Of a stretch of 64,000 nucleotides of DNA, positions 16,459 to 28,145 are shown piece by piece. Numbering within the stretch: the first letter of the stretch is position 1; the number at the start of each line of letters is the position of its first letter. The notes beneath the pieces were generated by a model. That model did no database searches and was not told the DNA's origin. It saw only the letters and a program-made list of their open reading frames with translations. A program made the translations under genes and the position numbers. Source of the DNA: Actinotalea lenta (GTDB taxonomy: Bacteria; Actinomycetota; Actinomycetes; Actinomycetales; Cellulomonadaceae); contig NZ_JAUQYP010000001.1 of assembly GCF_030586465.1 (NCBI RefSeq), forward strand, positions 2,364,905-2,428,904, given 5' to 3'.

Positions 16459-17337
16459 TCAGCGCCCGCCGGGCTCCTTCGACGCGGTGCCGAGAGCCGC
16501 ATGCAGGGCGCGGTCCATCGCGTCGAGCGGCGCCGGGTGCCCGGTCATCAGCCGCACCTGCTCCGCGGCCTGGTGCAGCAGCATCCGCTCCCCCGGCACG
16601 ACCGTGCCGCCGCGGTCTCCCCACGCCCGACCGAGGGGCGTAGGTCGCGGGTCGTAGGCGCAGTCCAGCAGCACGCCGCCCGCCTCGGCGCCCGCGTCCC
16701 GCAGCGCATCGGCGAACGCGTCGCCCGCCCCCGGGGGCAAGGTCACGACGACGATGCCGGCCTCACGCCAGCTCGCCACCGCCCGCTCCGCGGTCCCGAG
16801 GGCGGCGACCCGCGGTGCCAGCCCCATCCGGTGCGCGGCGCGCACCGTCGCCCCGGCCCGCGCCGGGGACCGGACCTGCACGGTCGCCTCGGTCTGGCCG
16901 ACCTGGGCCAGCGCCGCGAGCGCGGACGCCGCGGTCGCTCCCCCGCCGACCACGACGGCGGGACCGTCCAGGGGACGCTGCGACTCCCGGAGAGCGGCGA
17001 GGATCCCGGCGACGTCGGTGTTGGCACCGACCAGGGACACCGGCTCCCCGGGCTGCACCAGGACGGTGTTCACCACCCCGAGCAGCTCGGCGAGCGGCTC
17101 GACGTGGTGCAGGTGCGCGAGGATGGCCGTCTTGAGCGGCATCGTCACGCTCAGGCCAGCCCACTGCTGATCCACCGCCGCGACCACCTCGGGCAGTCGT
17201 TCGAGGGGCGTGTCGATCGCGTCGTAGCGCCAGCCGTCCAGGCCGAGGGCGGCGTAGGCGGCCCGGTGCAGCACAGGTGACAGCGAGTGTGCGATCGGGT
17301 GCCCGAGCACCGCCGCCCGGCGCGCCGCCCCCGTCAT
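16459..17337 (-). CDS. aroE: Shikimate 5-dehydrogenase
   Basis: NADPH-dependent reduction of 3-dehydroshikimate. The start is set at ATG 17337, which overlaps the mltG stop (ATGA), giving 292 residues. A longer frame upstream would lie inside mltG. The substrate-binding motif is HSLSPVLHRAAYAAL, the catalytic lysine is in SVTMPLKTAI, and GANTDVAGI is the second substrate motif. GGGATAASALAALAQ forms the NADP-binding turn. The sequence is somewhat divergent from E. coli AroE, but the mltG-aroE order is typical of actinobacteria. Confidence 0.93.
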   Translation of the reverse strand: MTGAARRAAVLGHPIAHSLSPVLHRAAYAALGLDGWRYDAIDTPLERLPEVVAAVDQQWAGLSVTMPLKTAILAHLHHVEPLAELLGVVNTVLVQPGEPVSLVGANTDVAGILAALRESQRPLDGPAVVVGGGATAASALAALAQVGQTEATVQVRSPARAGATVRAAHRMGLAPRVAALGTAERAVASWREAGIVVVTLPPGAGDAFADALRDAGAEAGGVLLDCAYDPRPTPLGRAWGDRGGTVVPGERMLLHQAAEQVRLMTGHPAPLDAMDRALHAALGTASKEPGGR

Positions 17338-18497
17338 CCGCTGCTCGACGGGTGGTCGGCCTGCCACTGCCGCAGCTTCGCGATGTTCTTCTGCTGCTCC
17401 GGGTACGTCTCGGCGAACAGGGTCTCGCCCGTCTCCGGGTTGACCGTCACCCAGAAGAGCCACGGGCCGTCCGCAGGATTCAGCACGGCGTTGATCGAGT
17501 CCTCGCCCGGCGAGGCGATCGGCGTCGGCGGCAGGCCCGTGTGCAGGTAGGTGTTGTAGGGCGTGTCCTTGGCCAGGTCGGCCTTGGTGAGCTGCGTCCC
17601 GGAGATGCCCAGGCCGTACGCGACGGAGGCGTCGATGTCGAGCTTCATGTCGATGTCGAGCCGGTTCTGGATCGCACGCGCGACCTTGGCCCGGTCCTCG
17701 GAGGTCTTGGCCTCGCGCTCCACCAAGGACGCCATCGTCAGGATCCGCTCCCGGTCGGCGGGGGCGACGTCGTGGCTGTCGAGGACGCTCACCGTCTTGG
17801 CGACCATGGCCGCGATCATGTCGGTGGCGGTCTCGTCGGGCTGGAAGGTGTACGTGGCAGGGAACAGCCAGCCCTCGTACGTGCCGTCGGCCTCGGCGGG
17901 CAGGCCCGTCGCCGAGGTGTCCTGCATGGCTGCCTTGATGTCGTCCGTCGAGATCGTCGTGATCGAGGACAGGCGGTCCACGACCTGGTCGACCCGGAAG
18001 CCCTCCGGGATCGTCACCTTGGTCTGCACGCGGTTGGACGGGTCCAGCAGCGCGGTGACGGCGTCCGCGGCGGGCATCTCGAGGAGCATGCGGTACGTCC
18101 CCGGCTGGATGCCCGAGGCGCCCGGGTTGGCGGTGAAGGCCTTGCTGAAGGCGGTCGCGGTCCGGACCACTCCCTGCTCGGCCAGCAGCCGGCCCATCTG
18201 CGCGCCGGTCGCTCCCTTGGGGATCGTCACCTCGACGCTGCCGTGGCCGGGGCCGGGATAGTCCTCAGGGGCGGCCTGCGTGGGGCCCAGGTTGCCGAGC
18301 GCAGGCAGCACCCACTGCCACACGCCGATGCCGACGCCCCCGAGCACCAGCAACGAGATGACGAGAGCGGCCACCGTGCGGCGCCGGCGGGAGCGGCGTC
18401 GACGGTCCCGCTCCTTGCGACCGTCACGGCGGGTCCCCCGACGGGCGCCGTCGGCGCTCCCAGCGCCCACGATCTCGTCGAGGAAGTCGTCGTTCAC
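17334..18497 (-). CDS. mltG: Endolytic peptidoglycan transglycosylase MltG
   Basis: Cleaves nascent glycan strands at the membrane, ending chain elongation. The 387-residue protein starts at GTG 18497 with GGAGG 7 bp upstream and overlaps the ruvX stop as GTGA. The basic cytoplasmic N-terminus (about 45 residues) is followed by one transmembrane helix (VAALVISLLVLGGVGIGVW). A LysM-like segment precedes the YceG domain. The catalytic glutamate lies in ILTMASLVEREAK, and the family-typical NPADGPWLFWVTVNPETGE is near the C-terminus. Confidence 0.94.
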   Translation of the reverse strand: MNDDFLDEIVGAGSADGARRGTRRDGRKERDRRRRSRRRRTVAALVISLLVLGGVGIGVWQWVLPALGNLGPTQAAPEDYPGPGHGSVEVTIPKGATGAQMGRLLAEQGVVRTATAFSKAFTANPGASGIQPGTYRMLLEMPAADAVTALLDPSNRVQTKVTIPEGFRVDQVVDRLSSITTISTDDIKAAMQDTSATGLPAEADGTYEGWLFPATYTFQPDETATDMIAAMVAKTVSVLDSHDVAPADRERILTMASLVEREAKTSEDRAKVARAIQNRLDIDMKLDIDASVAYGLGISGTQLTKADLAKDTPYNTYLHTGLPPTPIASPGEDSINAVLNPADGPWLFWVTVNPETGETLFAETYPEQQKNIAKLRQWQADHPSSSG

Positions 18498-18999
18498 CAA
18501 GAGTCCTCCGCTCGTTCCACGCCCCCGCTGCTGTCGTCCGTCTGCACCTGCTCGCCCACCCGTCGGCCCGCCGAACGCTCGGCGTCGAGGGCCGCCTGGA
18601 GGATCACCACGGCGGCGGCCTGGTCGACCACCGCACGATGGCGACGCCCCGGACGTCCCGACGCGTGCATCGAGCGGTGCGCCGAGACGGTGCTCATCCG
18701 CTCGTCGACGAGGTGGACGGGCACCGGGGCCACCGCACGGGCCAGACGGACACCATAGTTGCGCGCGGCCTCGGATGCCGAACCCTCGCGCCCGGACAGG
18801 TGTCGCGGTAGCCCCACGTACACGCATGCCACGTCCCGCTCTCGCGCGAGCTGTACCACCCTGCCCACGCCGGCGTCCGCGTACCGGTCGCACTGGACGG
18901 TCTCCACGGGTGTCGCGAGCAGGCCGTCCGGGTCGCTCGCGGCCACGCCGACCCGGACCGAGCCGACGTCCACGGCGAGCCGAGGCCCGCGCTGCACGG

Positions 19000-19003
<4 letters not shown>
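18494..19003 (-). CDS. ruvX: Holliday-junction resolvase-like protein RuvX/YqgF
   Basis: A 169-residue RNase H-fold protein. In E. coli YqgF processes pre-16S rRNA; in other bacteria it shows resolvase activity. The first catalytic aspartate is in LAVDVGSVRVGVA, followed by VYVGLPRHLSGREG, then VHLVDERMSTVSA and VDQAAAVVILQAAL with the remaining acidic residues. The start is GTG 19003, overlapping the alaS stop by GTGA. The alaS-ruvX-mltG order is conserved in actinobacteria. The acidic C-terminal tail (about 20 residues) is not conserved in the family. Confidence 0.92.
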
Positions 19004-21660
<2,657 letters not shown>

Positions 21661-21718
21661 GGTGTCCTCGGTCTTCGTGCGGCACACGGCCGCGGTCGTG
21701 CGGGCGGGGGCCCAGGGG

Positions 21719-22063
21719 TCAGAAGTCGTAGAGCGGTTCGTCGTCGTCGACCCGGCCGGTCGGGCGAGCGCGCGTGGTCGGCGGGGCGCCCGGGCCCGGC
21801 GTCCGTCCACGGCGGAAGACGGCCGACGCGTCGCCGCCCTCGGGCTCGACCAGGAGCTGCGAGGTCAGGTCGCGCTCGCGGGTGCGGAAGGAGTCCGTGA
21901 AGGTGTCCACTGCGCTGCGCGCGGCCGCGACCAAGCCCAGGCTCGCCTGCTCCACCTGCTCCGCGACCCCCTCCGGGGTGTACTTGTGCCACGCCGTACG
22001 CAGTCGCTGGGCGACGACCACGGTCGCCGCGGCGCCGACACCCATCCAGAACAGACGTCGCAT
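21719..22063 (-). CDS. DUF6167-like membrane-anchored protein
   Basis: A 114-residue protein beginning MRRLFWMGVGAAATVVVAQR, a single hydrophobic helix, followed by an amphipathic segment (VEQASLGLVAAARSAVDTF) and a disordered, acidic C-terminus ending DDDEPLYDF. Proteins like this sit between a DUF948 protein and alaS in many actinobacteria; the function is not known. Its start shares one base with the DUF948 stop, so the two are translationally coupled. Confidence 0.8.
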   Translation of the reverse strand: MRRLFWMGVGAAATVVVAQRLRTAWHKYTPEGVAEQVEQASLGLVAAARSAVDTFTDSFRTRERDLTSQLLVEPEGGDASAVFRRGRTPGPGAPPTTRARPTGRVDDDEPLYDF

Positions 22064-22440
22064 CAGCGCCGAACCTTCGCCGCGAGGTCGGCCATCGCCC
22101 GGCGCACGCCGTAGCTGAACGCAGCGACCTTGATCAGCGGTCCACCGACGGTGGCCGAGACGAGAGCGGTCAGTGCCGACACGTTCTGGCTGATCTCCGC
22201 CGCCGACGTGGTGACCTGATCCACCTTGCCGAGCTGCACGTTGGTCTGCGCGACCGTGCCGGCGGCCTCGTCGATCACCGGCAGGGTGTGCTCGGTGACA
22301 TCGCGGATGGACTGCGTGGCGGCGTCGAACGTGCGGCCGAGCTTGACCAGCGGCACCGCGAGGAACCCGACGAGACCCGCGAAGACCACCGCTGCGATCA
22401 GACCGGCGATGGCACCGATCCACTGCACGACCTCGGACAT
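22063..22440 (-). CDS. DUF948-family membrane protein
   Basis: A 125-residue protein with an N-terminal transmembrane helix (WIGAIAGLIAAVVFAGLVGFLAVP) followed by a long helical or coiled-coil region (TFDAATQSIRDVTEHTLPVIDEAAGTVAQ) resembling methyl-accepting signal-transducer helices, as is typical of DUF948. Its function is unknown. It lies just downstream of rpsD and its terminator. Confidence 0.85.
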   Translation of the reverse strand: MSEVVQWIGAIAGLIAAVVFAGLVGFLAVPLVKLGRTFDAATQSIRDVTEHTLPVIDEAAGTVAQTNVQLGKVDQVTTSAAEISQNVSALTALVSATVGGPLIKVAAFSYGVRRAMADLAAKVRR

Positions 22441-22514
22441 GCGGCCTCCTGTGTCGACGACGTGACGACCCTACCCGTGCGGCGGCTCGGGCCGTACCCG
22501 CGTGCGAGGCACGA

Positions 22515-22546
22515 ACGCCCCGCCACCCGAGGCGGGTGCGGGGCGT
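22515..22546 (-). terminator. rpsD terminator
   Basis: A near-perfect inverted repeat (ACGCCCCGC-ACCC / GGGT-G-GCGGGGCGT with one bulge) begins 14 bp after the rpsD stop. There is no strong U-run, as is common in high-GC actinobacteria. Confidence 0.6.
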
Positions 22547-22559
22547 CCGTGAGGGTCGG

Positions 22560-23186
22560 TCAGCGCGAGTAGTACTCGACCACCAGCTGGACCTCGCAGG
22601 TCACCGGTACCTCGGCGCGCTTGGGCCGACGCGTGAGAACCGCGGTGAGCTTCTCGAGCTGGACGTCCAGGTAGCCCGGCACGGCAGGCAGCACGTCGCG
22701 GTGTGCGCCGGCGGCGGCCACCTGGAACGGCACCATCGTCTGGCTGCGGGGCTTGACCTGAAGGGTCTGCCCGACCTTGACCTGGGCCGACGGGCGGTCG
22801 ACGATCTTGCCGTCGACCAGGATGTGGCGGTGCACCACGGCCTGGCGGGCCTGCAGGATCGTGCGGGCGAAGCCGGCGCGCAGCACGAGGGCGTCCAGGC
22901 GTGTCTCGAGGTTCTCGACGAGTGCCTCACCGGTCAGACCCGGGGTCTTGCGGGCCTCCTCGAACGCACGGGCGAGCTGCTTCTCCCGCAGCCCGTACTG
23001 GGCGCGCAGGCGCTGCTTCTCGCGCAGCCGCACGGCGTAGTCGGACTCGGTGCGGCGGCGGGCGCGGCCGTGCTCACCGGGCGGGTAGGGGCGCTTCTCG
23101 AAGTGCTTGACGGCCTTGGGCGTCAGGGCCAGGCCGAGAGCGCGGGACAGGCGCACCTGGCGGCGCGCACGGGTCACCTTGGTCAT
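22560..23186 (-). CDS. rpsD: Ribosomal protein S4
   Basis: A primary 16S rRNA-binding protein of the 30S subunit. The start is ATG 23186 (MTKVTRARRQVRLSRALG), giving 208 residues; an ATG eleven codons upstream is less likely. It lacks the N-terminal cysteine zinc cluster, so it is a C-minus S4. The S4 RNA-binding domain is visible at ENLETRLDALVLRAGFA and AVVHRHILVDGKIVDRP. It is a stand-alone gene, as in other actinobacteria, with a leader of more than 300 bp that could hold autoregulatory structure. Confidence 0.97.
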   Translation of the reverse strand: MTKVTRARRQVRLSRALGLALTPKAVKHFEKRPYPPGEHGRARRRTESDYAVRLREKQRLRAQYGLREKQLARAFEEARKTPGLTGEALVENLETRLDALVLRAGFARTILQARQAVVHRHILVDGKIVDRPSAQVKVGQTLQVKPRSQTMVPFQVAAAGAHRDVLPAVPGYLDVQLEKLTAVLTRRPKRAEVPVTCEVQLVVEYYSR

Positions 23187-23519
23187 ACGTGTGTTCGTCC
23201 TGTCGTTGTCGAGGCACAACCCGCGGCGGGCGGTTCCCGGCGGGCGTGGGACCGACCTTCATACTGCGGCTGAGGTCCCCAGGGCGTGCCCACCGCAGCG
23301 GGCAACCGCAACAGCGTACCGGATGTCACGGTGTCGCGAGTCCCGCCCGCTGCCGCACCGCCCCTGCACCGCCGACGTGGTCCCGGCGCCCCACGCGGCG
23401 AGGCGGCGCTCAGACACCCTTCCGTGCGGGGCGGTCCACCGTGTGGACGCTGATCCGTGGCTCCGACCCGCTTCGCCGCGTCGGCCGCCGCCACAGCGAC
23501 GTCCTCACCCCTGCCGACC
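23187..23519 (-). promoter_or_regulatory. rpsD leader and promoter region
   Basis: A 333-bp gap between rarA and rpsD with no convincing gene. A possible -10 (TACGCT, minus strand 23318-23313) is seen, without a clear -35. Between it and rpsD are short GC-rich inverted repeats (around GCCCGCTGCGGTGGGC). S4 autoregulates its mRNA in several bacteria, so a leader element is possible, but none was identified. Confidence 0.35.
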
Positions 23520-24890
23520 TCAGGTCCGGTCGAGGATCTCGCGGATCCGGGCCAGCCGTTCGGCGACCTGGCGCTCGAAGCCACGGTCGGAGGGCGTGTA
23601 GTAGCGCGCGTCACGGAGCTCGTCGGGCAGGTACTGCTGGGCTGCCACGCCGTGCGCCTCGTCGTGCGCATACCGGTAACCCTGTCCGTGCCCGACGCGC
23701 TCCGCCCCGGAGTAGTGGGCGTCGCGCAGATGCGCCGGGACGGTACCGACCCGGCCCGCCCGCACGTCGGCGATCGCCGCGTCGACCGCGGCGTACGAGG
23801 CGTTCGACTTCGGGGCCGTCGCCACATGCACCACCGCCTCCGCGAGCACGATTCGCCCCTCCGGCATGCCGATCAGCTGTACGGCCTGGGCTGCGGCGAC
23901 CGCCGTCTGGAGGGCGGACGGGTCCGCCATCCCGACCTCCTCCGCCGCTGCGATGACGATCCGGCGCGCGATGAACCGCGGGTCCTCCCCCGCGACCACC
24001 ATCCGGGCCAGGTAGTGCAGGGCCGCGTCCACGTCCGACCCGCGCATCGACTTGATGAACGCGCTCGCCACGTCGTAGTGCTGGTCCCCCGCGCGGTCGT
24101 ACCGGACGGCGGCGACGTCGACCGCACGCTCCACCGCCGCCAGGTCGACCTCTGCGACGCGCGGGTCACCCGGTCCACGTGCATCGAGCAGCGATCCCGC
24201 CGCGGCCTCGAGGATCGTCAGGGCCTTGCGCGCGTCGCCGCCCGCCAGGCGCAGCAGGTGTTCCTCGGCGTCCTGGTGCAACGAGACCGCGCCGGCCAGG
24301 CCCCTCTCGTCGCTCACCGCGCGCCGCACCAGCACGCGCACGTCGTCGTCGGTGAGCGGCCGCAGGGTCAGGAGCAAGGATCGCGACAGCAGCGGGGAGA
24401 CCACGGAGAAGCTCGGGTTCTCCGTGGTCGCCGCGACCAGGGTGACCCACCGGTTCTCCACGCTCGGGAGCAGCGCGTCCTGCTGGGTCGAGGAGAACCG
24501 GTGCACCTCGTCGATGAAGAGCACCGTCTCCGGGCCTCCGGTCGCGAGGAGCCTGCGGGCCTCCTCGACCACGGCGCGGACCTCCTTGACGCCCGAGGTC
24601 ACGCCGGACAGCTCGACGAAGCGGCGCCCTGCCGCCGCGGCCACCAGGTAGGCGAGGGTGGTCTTCCCGGTGCCCGGGGGGCCCCACAGGACCACGGACG
24701 ACGGCGCGGTCCGGCGGGCCTCCTCGCCCGGCGCGACCAGTCGCCGCAGGGGCGAGCCCGGCGCCAGCAGGTGATCCTGCCCGGCGACCTCGTCGAGCGA
24801 GCTCGGCCGCATCCGCACGGCCAACGGCGCACCGGCCCGCACGCCCGGCCGACCGTCAGGGGTCGTCACCGCGGCGTCGAACAAGTCCAC
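23520..24890 (-). CDS. rarA: RarA/MgsA-type AAA ATPase
   Basis: A replication-associated recombination ATPase related to clamp loaders, acting at stalled forks. The 456-residue protein has Walker [14 protein letters not shown], Walker [20 protein letters not shown], sensor 1 ATTENPSF and the C-terminal MgsA tetramerisation domain ([14 protein letters not shown] and [16 protein letters not shown]), all typical of RarA. It lies upstream of rpsD and divergent from the MMPL gene, with a shared 106-bp promoter region. Confidence 0.95.
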   Translation of the reverse strand: MDLFDAAVTTPDGRPGVRAGAPLAVRMRPSSLDEVAGQDHLLAPGSPLRRLVAPGEEARRTAPSSVVLWGPPGTGKTTLAYLVAAAAGRRFVELSGVTSGVKEVRAVVEEARRLLATGGPETVLFIDEVHRFSSTQQDALLPSVENRWVTLVAATTENPSFSVVSPLLSRSLLLTLRPLTDDDVRVLVRRAVSDERGLAGAVSLHQDAEEHLLRLAGGDARKALTILEAAAGSLLDARGPGDPRVAEVDLAAVERAVDVAAVRYDRAGDQHYDVASAFIKSMRGSDVDAALHYLARMVVAGEDPRFIARRIVIAAAEEVGMADPSALQTAVAAAQAVQLIGMPEGRIVLAEAVVHVATAPKSNASYAAVDAAIADVRAGRVGTVPAHLRDAHYSGAERVGHGQGYRYAHDEAHGVAAQQYLPDELRDARYYTPSDRGFERQVAERLARIREILDRT

Positions 24891-24996
24891 GGAGCCAGCC
24901 TACGGCCGTCCAACCACACGCCGGTCCCGCCAACTGCTCCACGACGTTCGCCGGATAGATGTGCACCCAGCGGCGCTGACCTGGAAGGATGATCAG

Positions 24997-27237
24997 GTGT
25001 TCGACCACCTGGGACGGCGGATCGCTGAGCATCCGCGCACCACGATCCTGGTGTGGGTCCTGCTCGCCGGTGCCGCCTTCGTCATGACGCTCAGCGGTGC
25101 CACCGGGCAGACCCTGTTCGACCGGCTCAGCACCGGGGCGCCGGGGGTTCCGGGCTCGCAGAGCCAGGTCGGCTCGGACATCATCGCCGAGCAGTCCACC
25201 ACCGGCCCGTCCCTGACGCTCGCGGTCAACGGCGTCGACCCCACCGACTCCTCGATCCCCCGCGTCGTGACACCGGCACGCCGGGACCTGTCCGCGATCG
25301 CCGGGGTCGCCTCGGTGATCGACCCGTACGTGGTGCCCGACGGACCGGCCAACCCCGCGGTGTCCGGCCTGCTGGCCCGCAACGGTCGCGGTTTCCTCAT
25401 GGTCGTCGAGCTCCAGCACGGCCTCTCATCCGCTGCCGAGGACGTGGCGCTTGCCAAGGTGCAGGCCAGGCTCGAGGCGGTGCCCCCCGCGCTCACCGCC
25501 GCTGTCGGCTCCACGGTGACGGGGCAGGTCGGCGGCACGACCCTGATCGTCAAGGAGATCACCGACCAGGTCGAGAAGGACCTGCAGACCGGCGAGGCGA
25601 TCGCGCTCCCCGTCGCCCTGGTGGTCATGGTGCTGGTCTTCGGGGGGCTGCTCAGCGCCGGCATGCCGCTCGCCGCCGCCGTCGCATCGATCGCCGGGGG
25701 GCTGGGCAGCGTCCTAGGGCTGTCCTACCTGCTCGAGATGGACGCCTCCGTCGTCAACGTCGTGACGGTGCTCGGGCTCGGCCTGTCGATCGACTACGGC
25801 CTGCTGATCGTCTCCCGGTTCCGCGAGGAGCTGCACGCCCTCGTCGACGCCGACGGCGGGCAACGCGTGCGCCGTCGCCGTGGCGACGGCGCCGTGCAGA
25901 TCGCGCTGGAGCGCACCATGCACACCGCCGGCCGCACTGTCCTGTTCTCCGCACTGACAGTGGCGATCTCGATCGCGGGCCTCATGGTCTTCCGGCCGTC
26001 GATCCTGCGGGCGTTCGGCAGTGCCGGCGTCGCAGTGATCCTCATCGCCGTGGCCACCGCCACGACGCTCGTCCCGGCGCTCCTCGCCCTCGCCGGACGT
26101 CGGCTCATCAAGCCAGGCCTGGTCGGGCGCATCCCGGGCCTCGCCTGGCTCATCCGCCGGACCGGCGACGTCACGACCGAGGACGGCGTGTTCTCCCGCC
26201 TCGCCCAACGGGTGCAGCGGCGTCCGTGGCTCGTGATGCTGGGCGCGATCGCCGTGCTCGCGGTGCTCGCCTCGCCCGTGCTGCAGCTCCAGCTGCGCAA
26301 CTCGACGGTCGAGCTGCTACCACTGCACTCGGGCCAACGGGCCTACCTGACCACGATCGCCGAGCAGTACCCGGCATCGGAGTCGGCGACAGGCTGGGTC
26401 GTGGCCGAGGGTTCGCTCGACGAGGTGACCGCCTGGAGCACTCAGCTCATCGACCTCCCCGAGGTCGCCTCGATCGACCCGCCGCAGCAGCTGGGGACGT
26501 CCTACGTCGTCGTCCCCTACCGGGTGGACACGGCGGACCCCGGCGGCCCGAAGGCTGTTGACGCGGTTCGGGCGGTCCGGGGCCTCGACGCACCCTTCGA
26601 CACCTGGGTCACCGGACAGGCCGCCAACCAGCTCGACTTCCTCGACGCCCTCGCCGCGCGGATGTGGTGGGCGGTGGGCATCGTCGTCGCGGCGACGTTC
26701 GTGCTGCTGTTCCTCATGACCAGGTCGCTGGTGATCCCGCTCAAGGCCCTCCTGACCAACGCGCTGTCGCTGTCCGCGTCGCTCGGCGTGCTGGTCTGGG
26801 TGTTCCAGGACGGCCACCTCGAGGGAATTCTGAGCTTCCGGCCGACGGGCGGGATCGAGACCTACGTGATCGCGCTGGTCGTGGCGTTCGGGTTCGGGCT
26901 CGCCATGGACTACGAGGTCTTCCTGCTCTCCCGGATCAAGGAGCAGTGGGATGCGGGGGCCACCAACGACGAAGCCGTCCGCCGTGGGCTCCAGCGCTCG
27001 GGCCGGATCATCACCTCAGCCGCCCTGATCGTGATCGTGGTGTTCACGGGCTTCGTGTTCGGCAAGCTCTTGATCATCAAGGAGGTCGGGTTCTCCCTGG
27101 CGGTCGCCGTGCTGGTCGATGCGACGCTGGTCCGGATGCTCCTGGTGCCCGCGACGATGACGATCCTCGGCAGGGCGAACTGGTGGGCCCCGAGGTGGCT
27201 GCTGCGCGTCACGCGCCGCGCGACGATCCAGCACTGA
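24997..27237 (+). CDS. MMPL-family RND transporter
   Basis: A 746-residue inner-membrane exporter with two MMPL/SSD-like repeats, each with one transmembrane helix followed by an extracellular loop and five more helices (12 in total). Typical sequences are GLGLSIDYGLLIVSRFREEL and GLAMDYEVFLLSRIKEQWD, the paired Asp-Tyr proton-relay segments, and GRTVLFSALTVAISIAGL. The start is placed at GTG 24997 with GGAAGG 8 bp upstream; an ATG 12 codons earlier has no ribosome-binding site. Substrate unknown; in actinobacteria such proteins export lipids or drugs. No adjacent accessory gene was seen. Confidence 0.93.
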   Translation: MFDHLGRRIAEHPRTTILVWVLLAGAAFVMTLSGATGQTLFDRLSTGAPGVPGSQSQVGSDIIAEQSTTGPSLTLAVNGVDPTDSSIPRVVTPARRDLSAIAGVASVIDPYVVPDGPANPAVSGLLARNGRGFLMVVELQHGLSSAAEDVALAKVQARLEAVPPALTAAVGSTVTGQVGGTTLIVKEITDQVEKDLQTGEAIALPVALVVMVLVFGGLLSAGMPLAAAVASIAGGLGSVLGLSYLLEMDASVVNVVTVLGLGLSIDYGLLIVSRFREELHALVDADGGQRVRRRRGDGAVQIALERTMHTAGRTVLFSALTVAISIAGLMVFRPSILRAFGSAGVAVILIAVATATTLVPALLALAGRRLIKPGLVGRIPGLAWLIRRTGDVTTEDGVFSRLAQRVQRRPWLVMLGAIAVLAVLASPVLQLQLRNSTVELLPLHSGQRAYLTTIAEQYPASESATGWVVAEGSLDEVTAWSTQLIDLPEVASIDPPQQLGTSYVVVPYRVDTADPGGPKAVDAVRAVRGLDAPFDTWVTGQAANQLDFLDALAARMWWAVGIVVAATFVLLFLMTRSLVIPLKALLTNALSLSASLGVLVWVFQDGHLEGILSFRPTGGIETYVIALVVAFGFGLAMDYEVFLLSRIKEQWDAGATNDEAVRRGLQRSGRIITSAALIVIVVFTGFVFGKLLIIKEVGFSLAVAVLVDATLVRMLLVPATMTILGRANWWAPRWLLRVTRRATIQH

Positions 27238-27290
27238 GGCGCGCCAGGAGGGATCGACCGTGCCGCCGCGGCCCTCGTGACCAGGTGGCG

Positions 27291-28145
27291 TCAGCGGCGG
27301 GCGCCCGGGTGGGTCGCGGTCACCGCCCGATAGGAGGTGAAGCGCCCCTCCACCACGAAGCCGAGGCGGTCGTACAGTCGCCGCGCCGGGGCGTTGGCGG
27401 CGTACATCCCCAGGGAGACCCAGTCGGCACCGGCGGCGAAGCCGGCCACGGTCGCGGCGCTCGTCAGGGCCGCACCCAGCCCGGCACCGCGGGCGCCCGG
27501 GAGCACCCCGAGCCCGTGCAGGTGCCACGAGAGGTCCGCGCCCAAGGGGTCTCCCGCGCGCCGGGACGCGCCGATCACCCCCACGAGCCCGTCCGTGCCT
27601 GTCACACCGAACCAGGCCGCCTCGTCCGGCGCGACAGGGTCGGCTCGGGATCCCGGGTTCGCCGCGGCCAGGCACGCCCGGATCGCGTCGGCGTCCCCGA
27701 TCGGGTCCAGGGCGTCCACGCGATCTCCGTGCGGCACGGCTCCGGGCGGGGTGGTCGTGGCGAACCAGTCCCATGCAGTGGCCGCCTCGATCCCCAGCGC
27801 TGTGCGGGTCGAGGCGGGAAGGTCGACTTCCGCCTCCAGCCACGGACCTTCGTGCTCGGGTGCCCCGGACACGCCAGCGGGGCCCGCCGCCAGCCGCGGC
27901 AGGGTTGCCCACCGCACGGGCCCGAGACCGGTCGCGCGGACGCCCAGCAGCCGCCGCACGCGCGCAGGGTCGCCTCGGCCCAGGAGGGTGCTGCGGTCTG
28001 CGACCCGCACCATCAGGAGCAGGGCGTCCTCCTCCGCGACGACGGTGCGCGCCGTCCCGCGCCGCCGGTCGGCGAGCAGCATCCGGTCCGCTCGCCACCG
28101 CGCCGGCAGGTCGGCCCCGGTCGCCTGCTCGGACGGAGCGCTCAC
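27291..28145 (-). CDS. GNAT-family N-acetyltransferase
   Basis: A 284-residue protein with an N-terminal domain of unknown type (about 1-130) and a C-terminal GNAT domain. The acetyl-CoA loop is [14 protein letters not shown] and the C-terminal signature is [19 protein letters not shown]. The start GTG 28145 overlaps the aspS stop (GTGA). The acceptor substrate is unknown. The N-terminal half may be a degenerate second GNAT module, which I cannot establish by eye. It is convergent with the MMPL gene. Confidence 0.8.
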   Translation of the reverse strand: MSAPSEQATGADLPARWRADRMLLADRRRGTARTVVAEEDALLLMVRVADRSTLLGRGDPARVRRLLGVRATGLGPVRWATLPRLAAGPAGVSGAPEHEGPWLEAEVDLPASTRTALGIEAATAWDWFATTTPPGAVPHGDRVDALDPIGDADAIRACLAAANPGSRADPVAPDEAAWFGVTGTDGLVGVIGASRRAGDPLGADLSWHLHGLGVLPGARGAGLGAALTSAATVAGFAAGADWVSLGMYAANAPARRLYDRLGFVVEGRFTSYRAVTATHPGARR

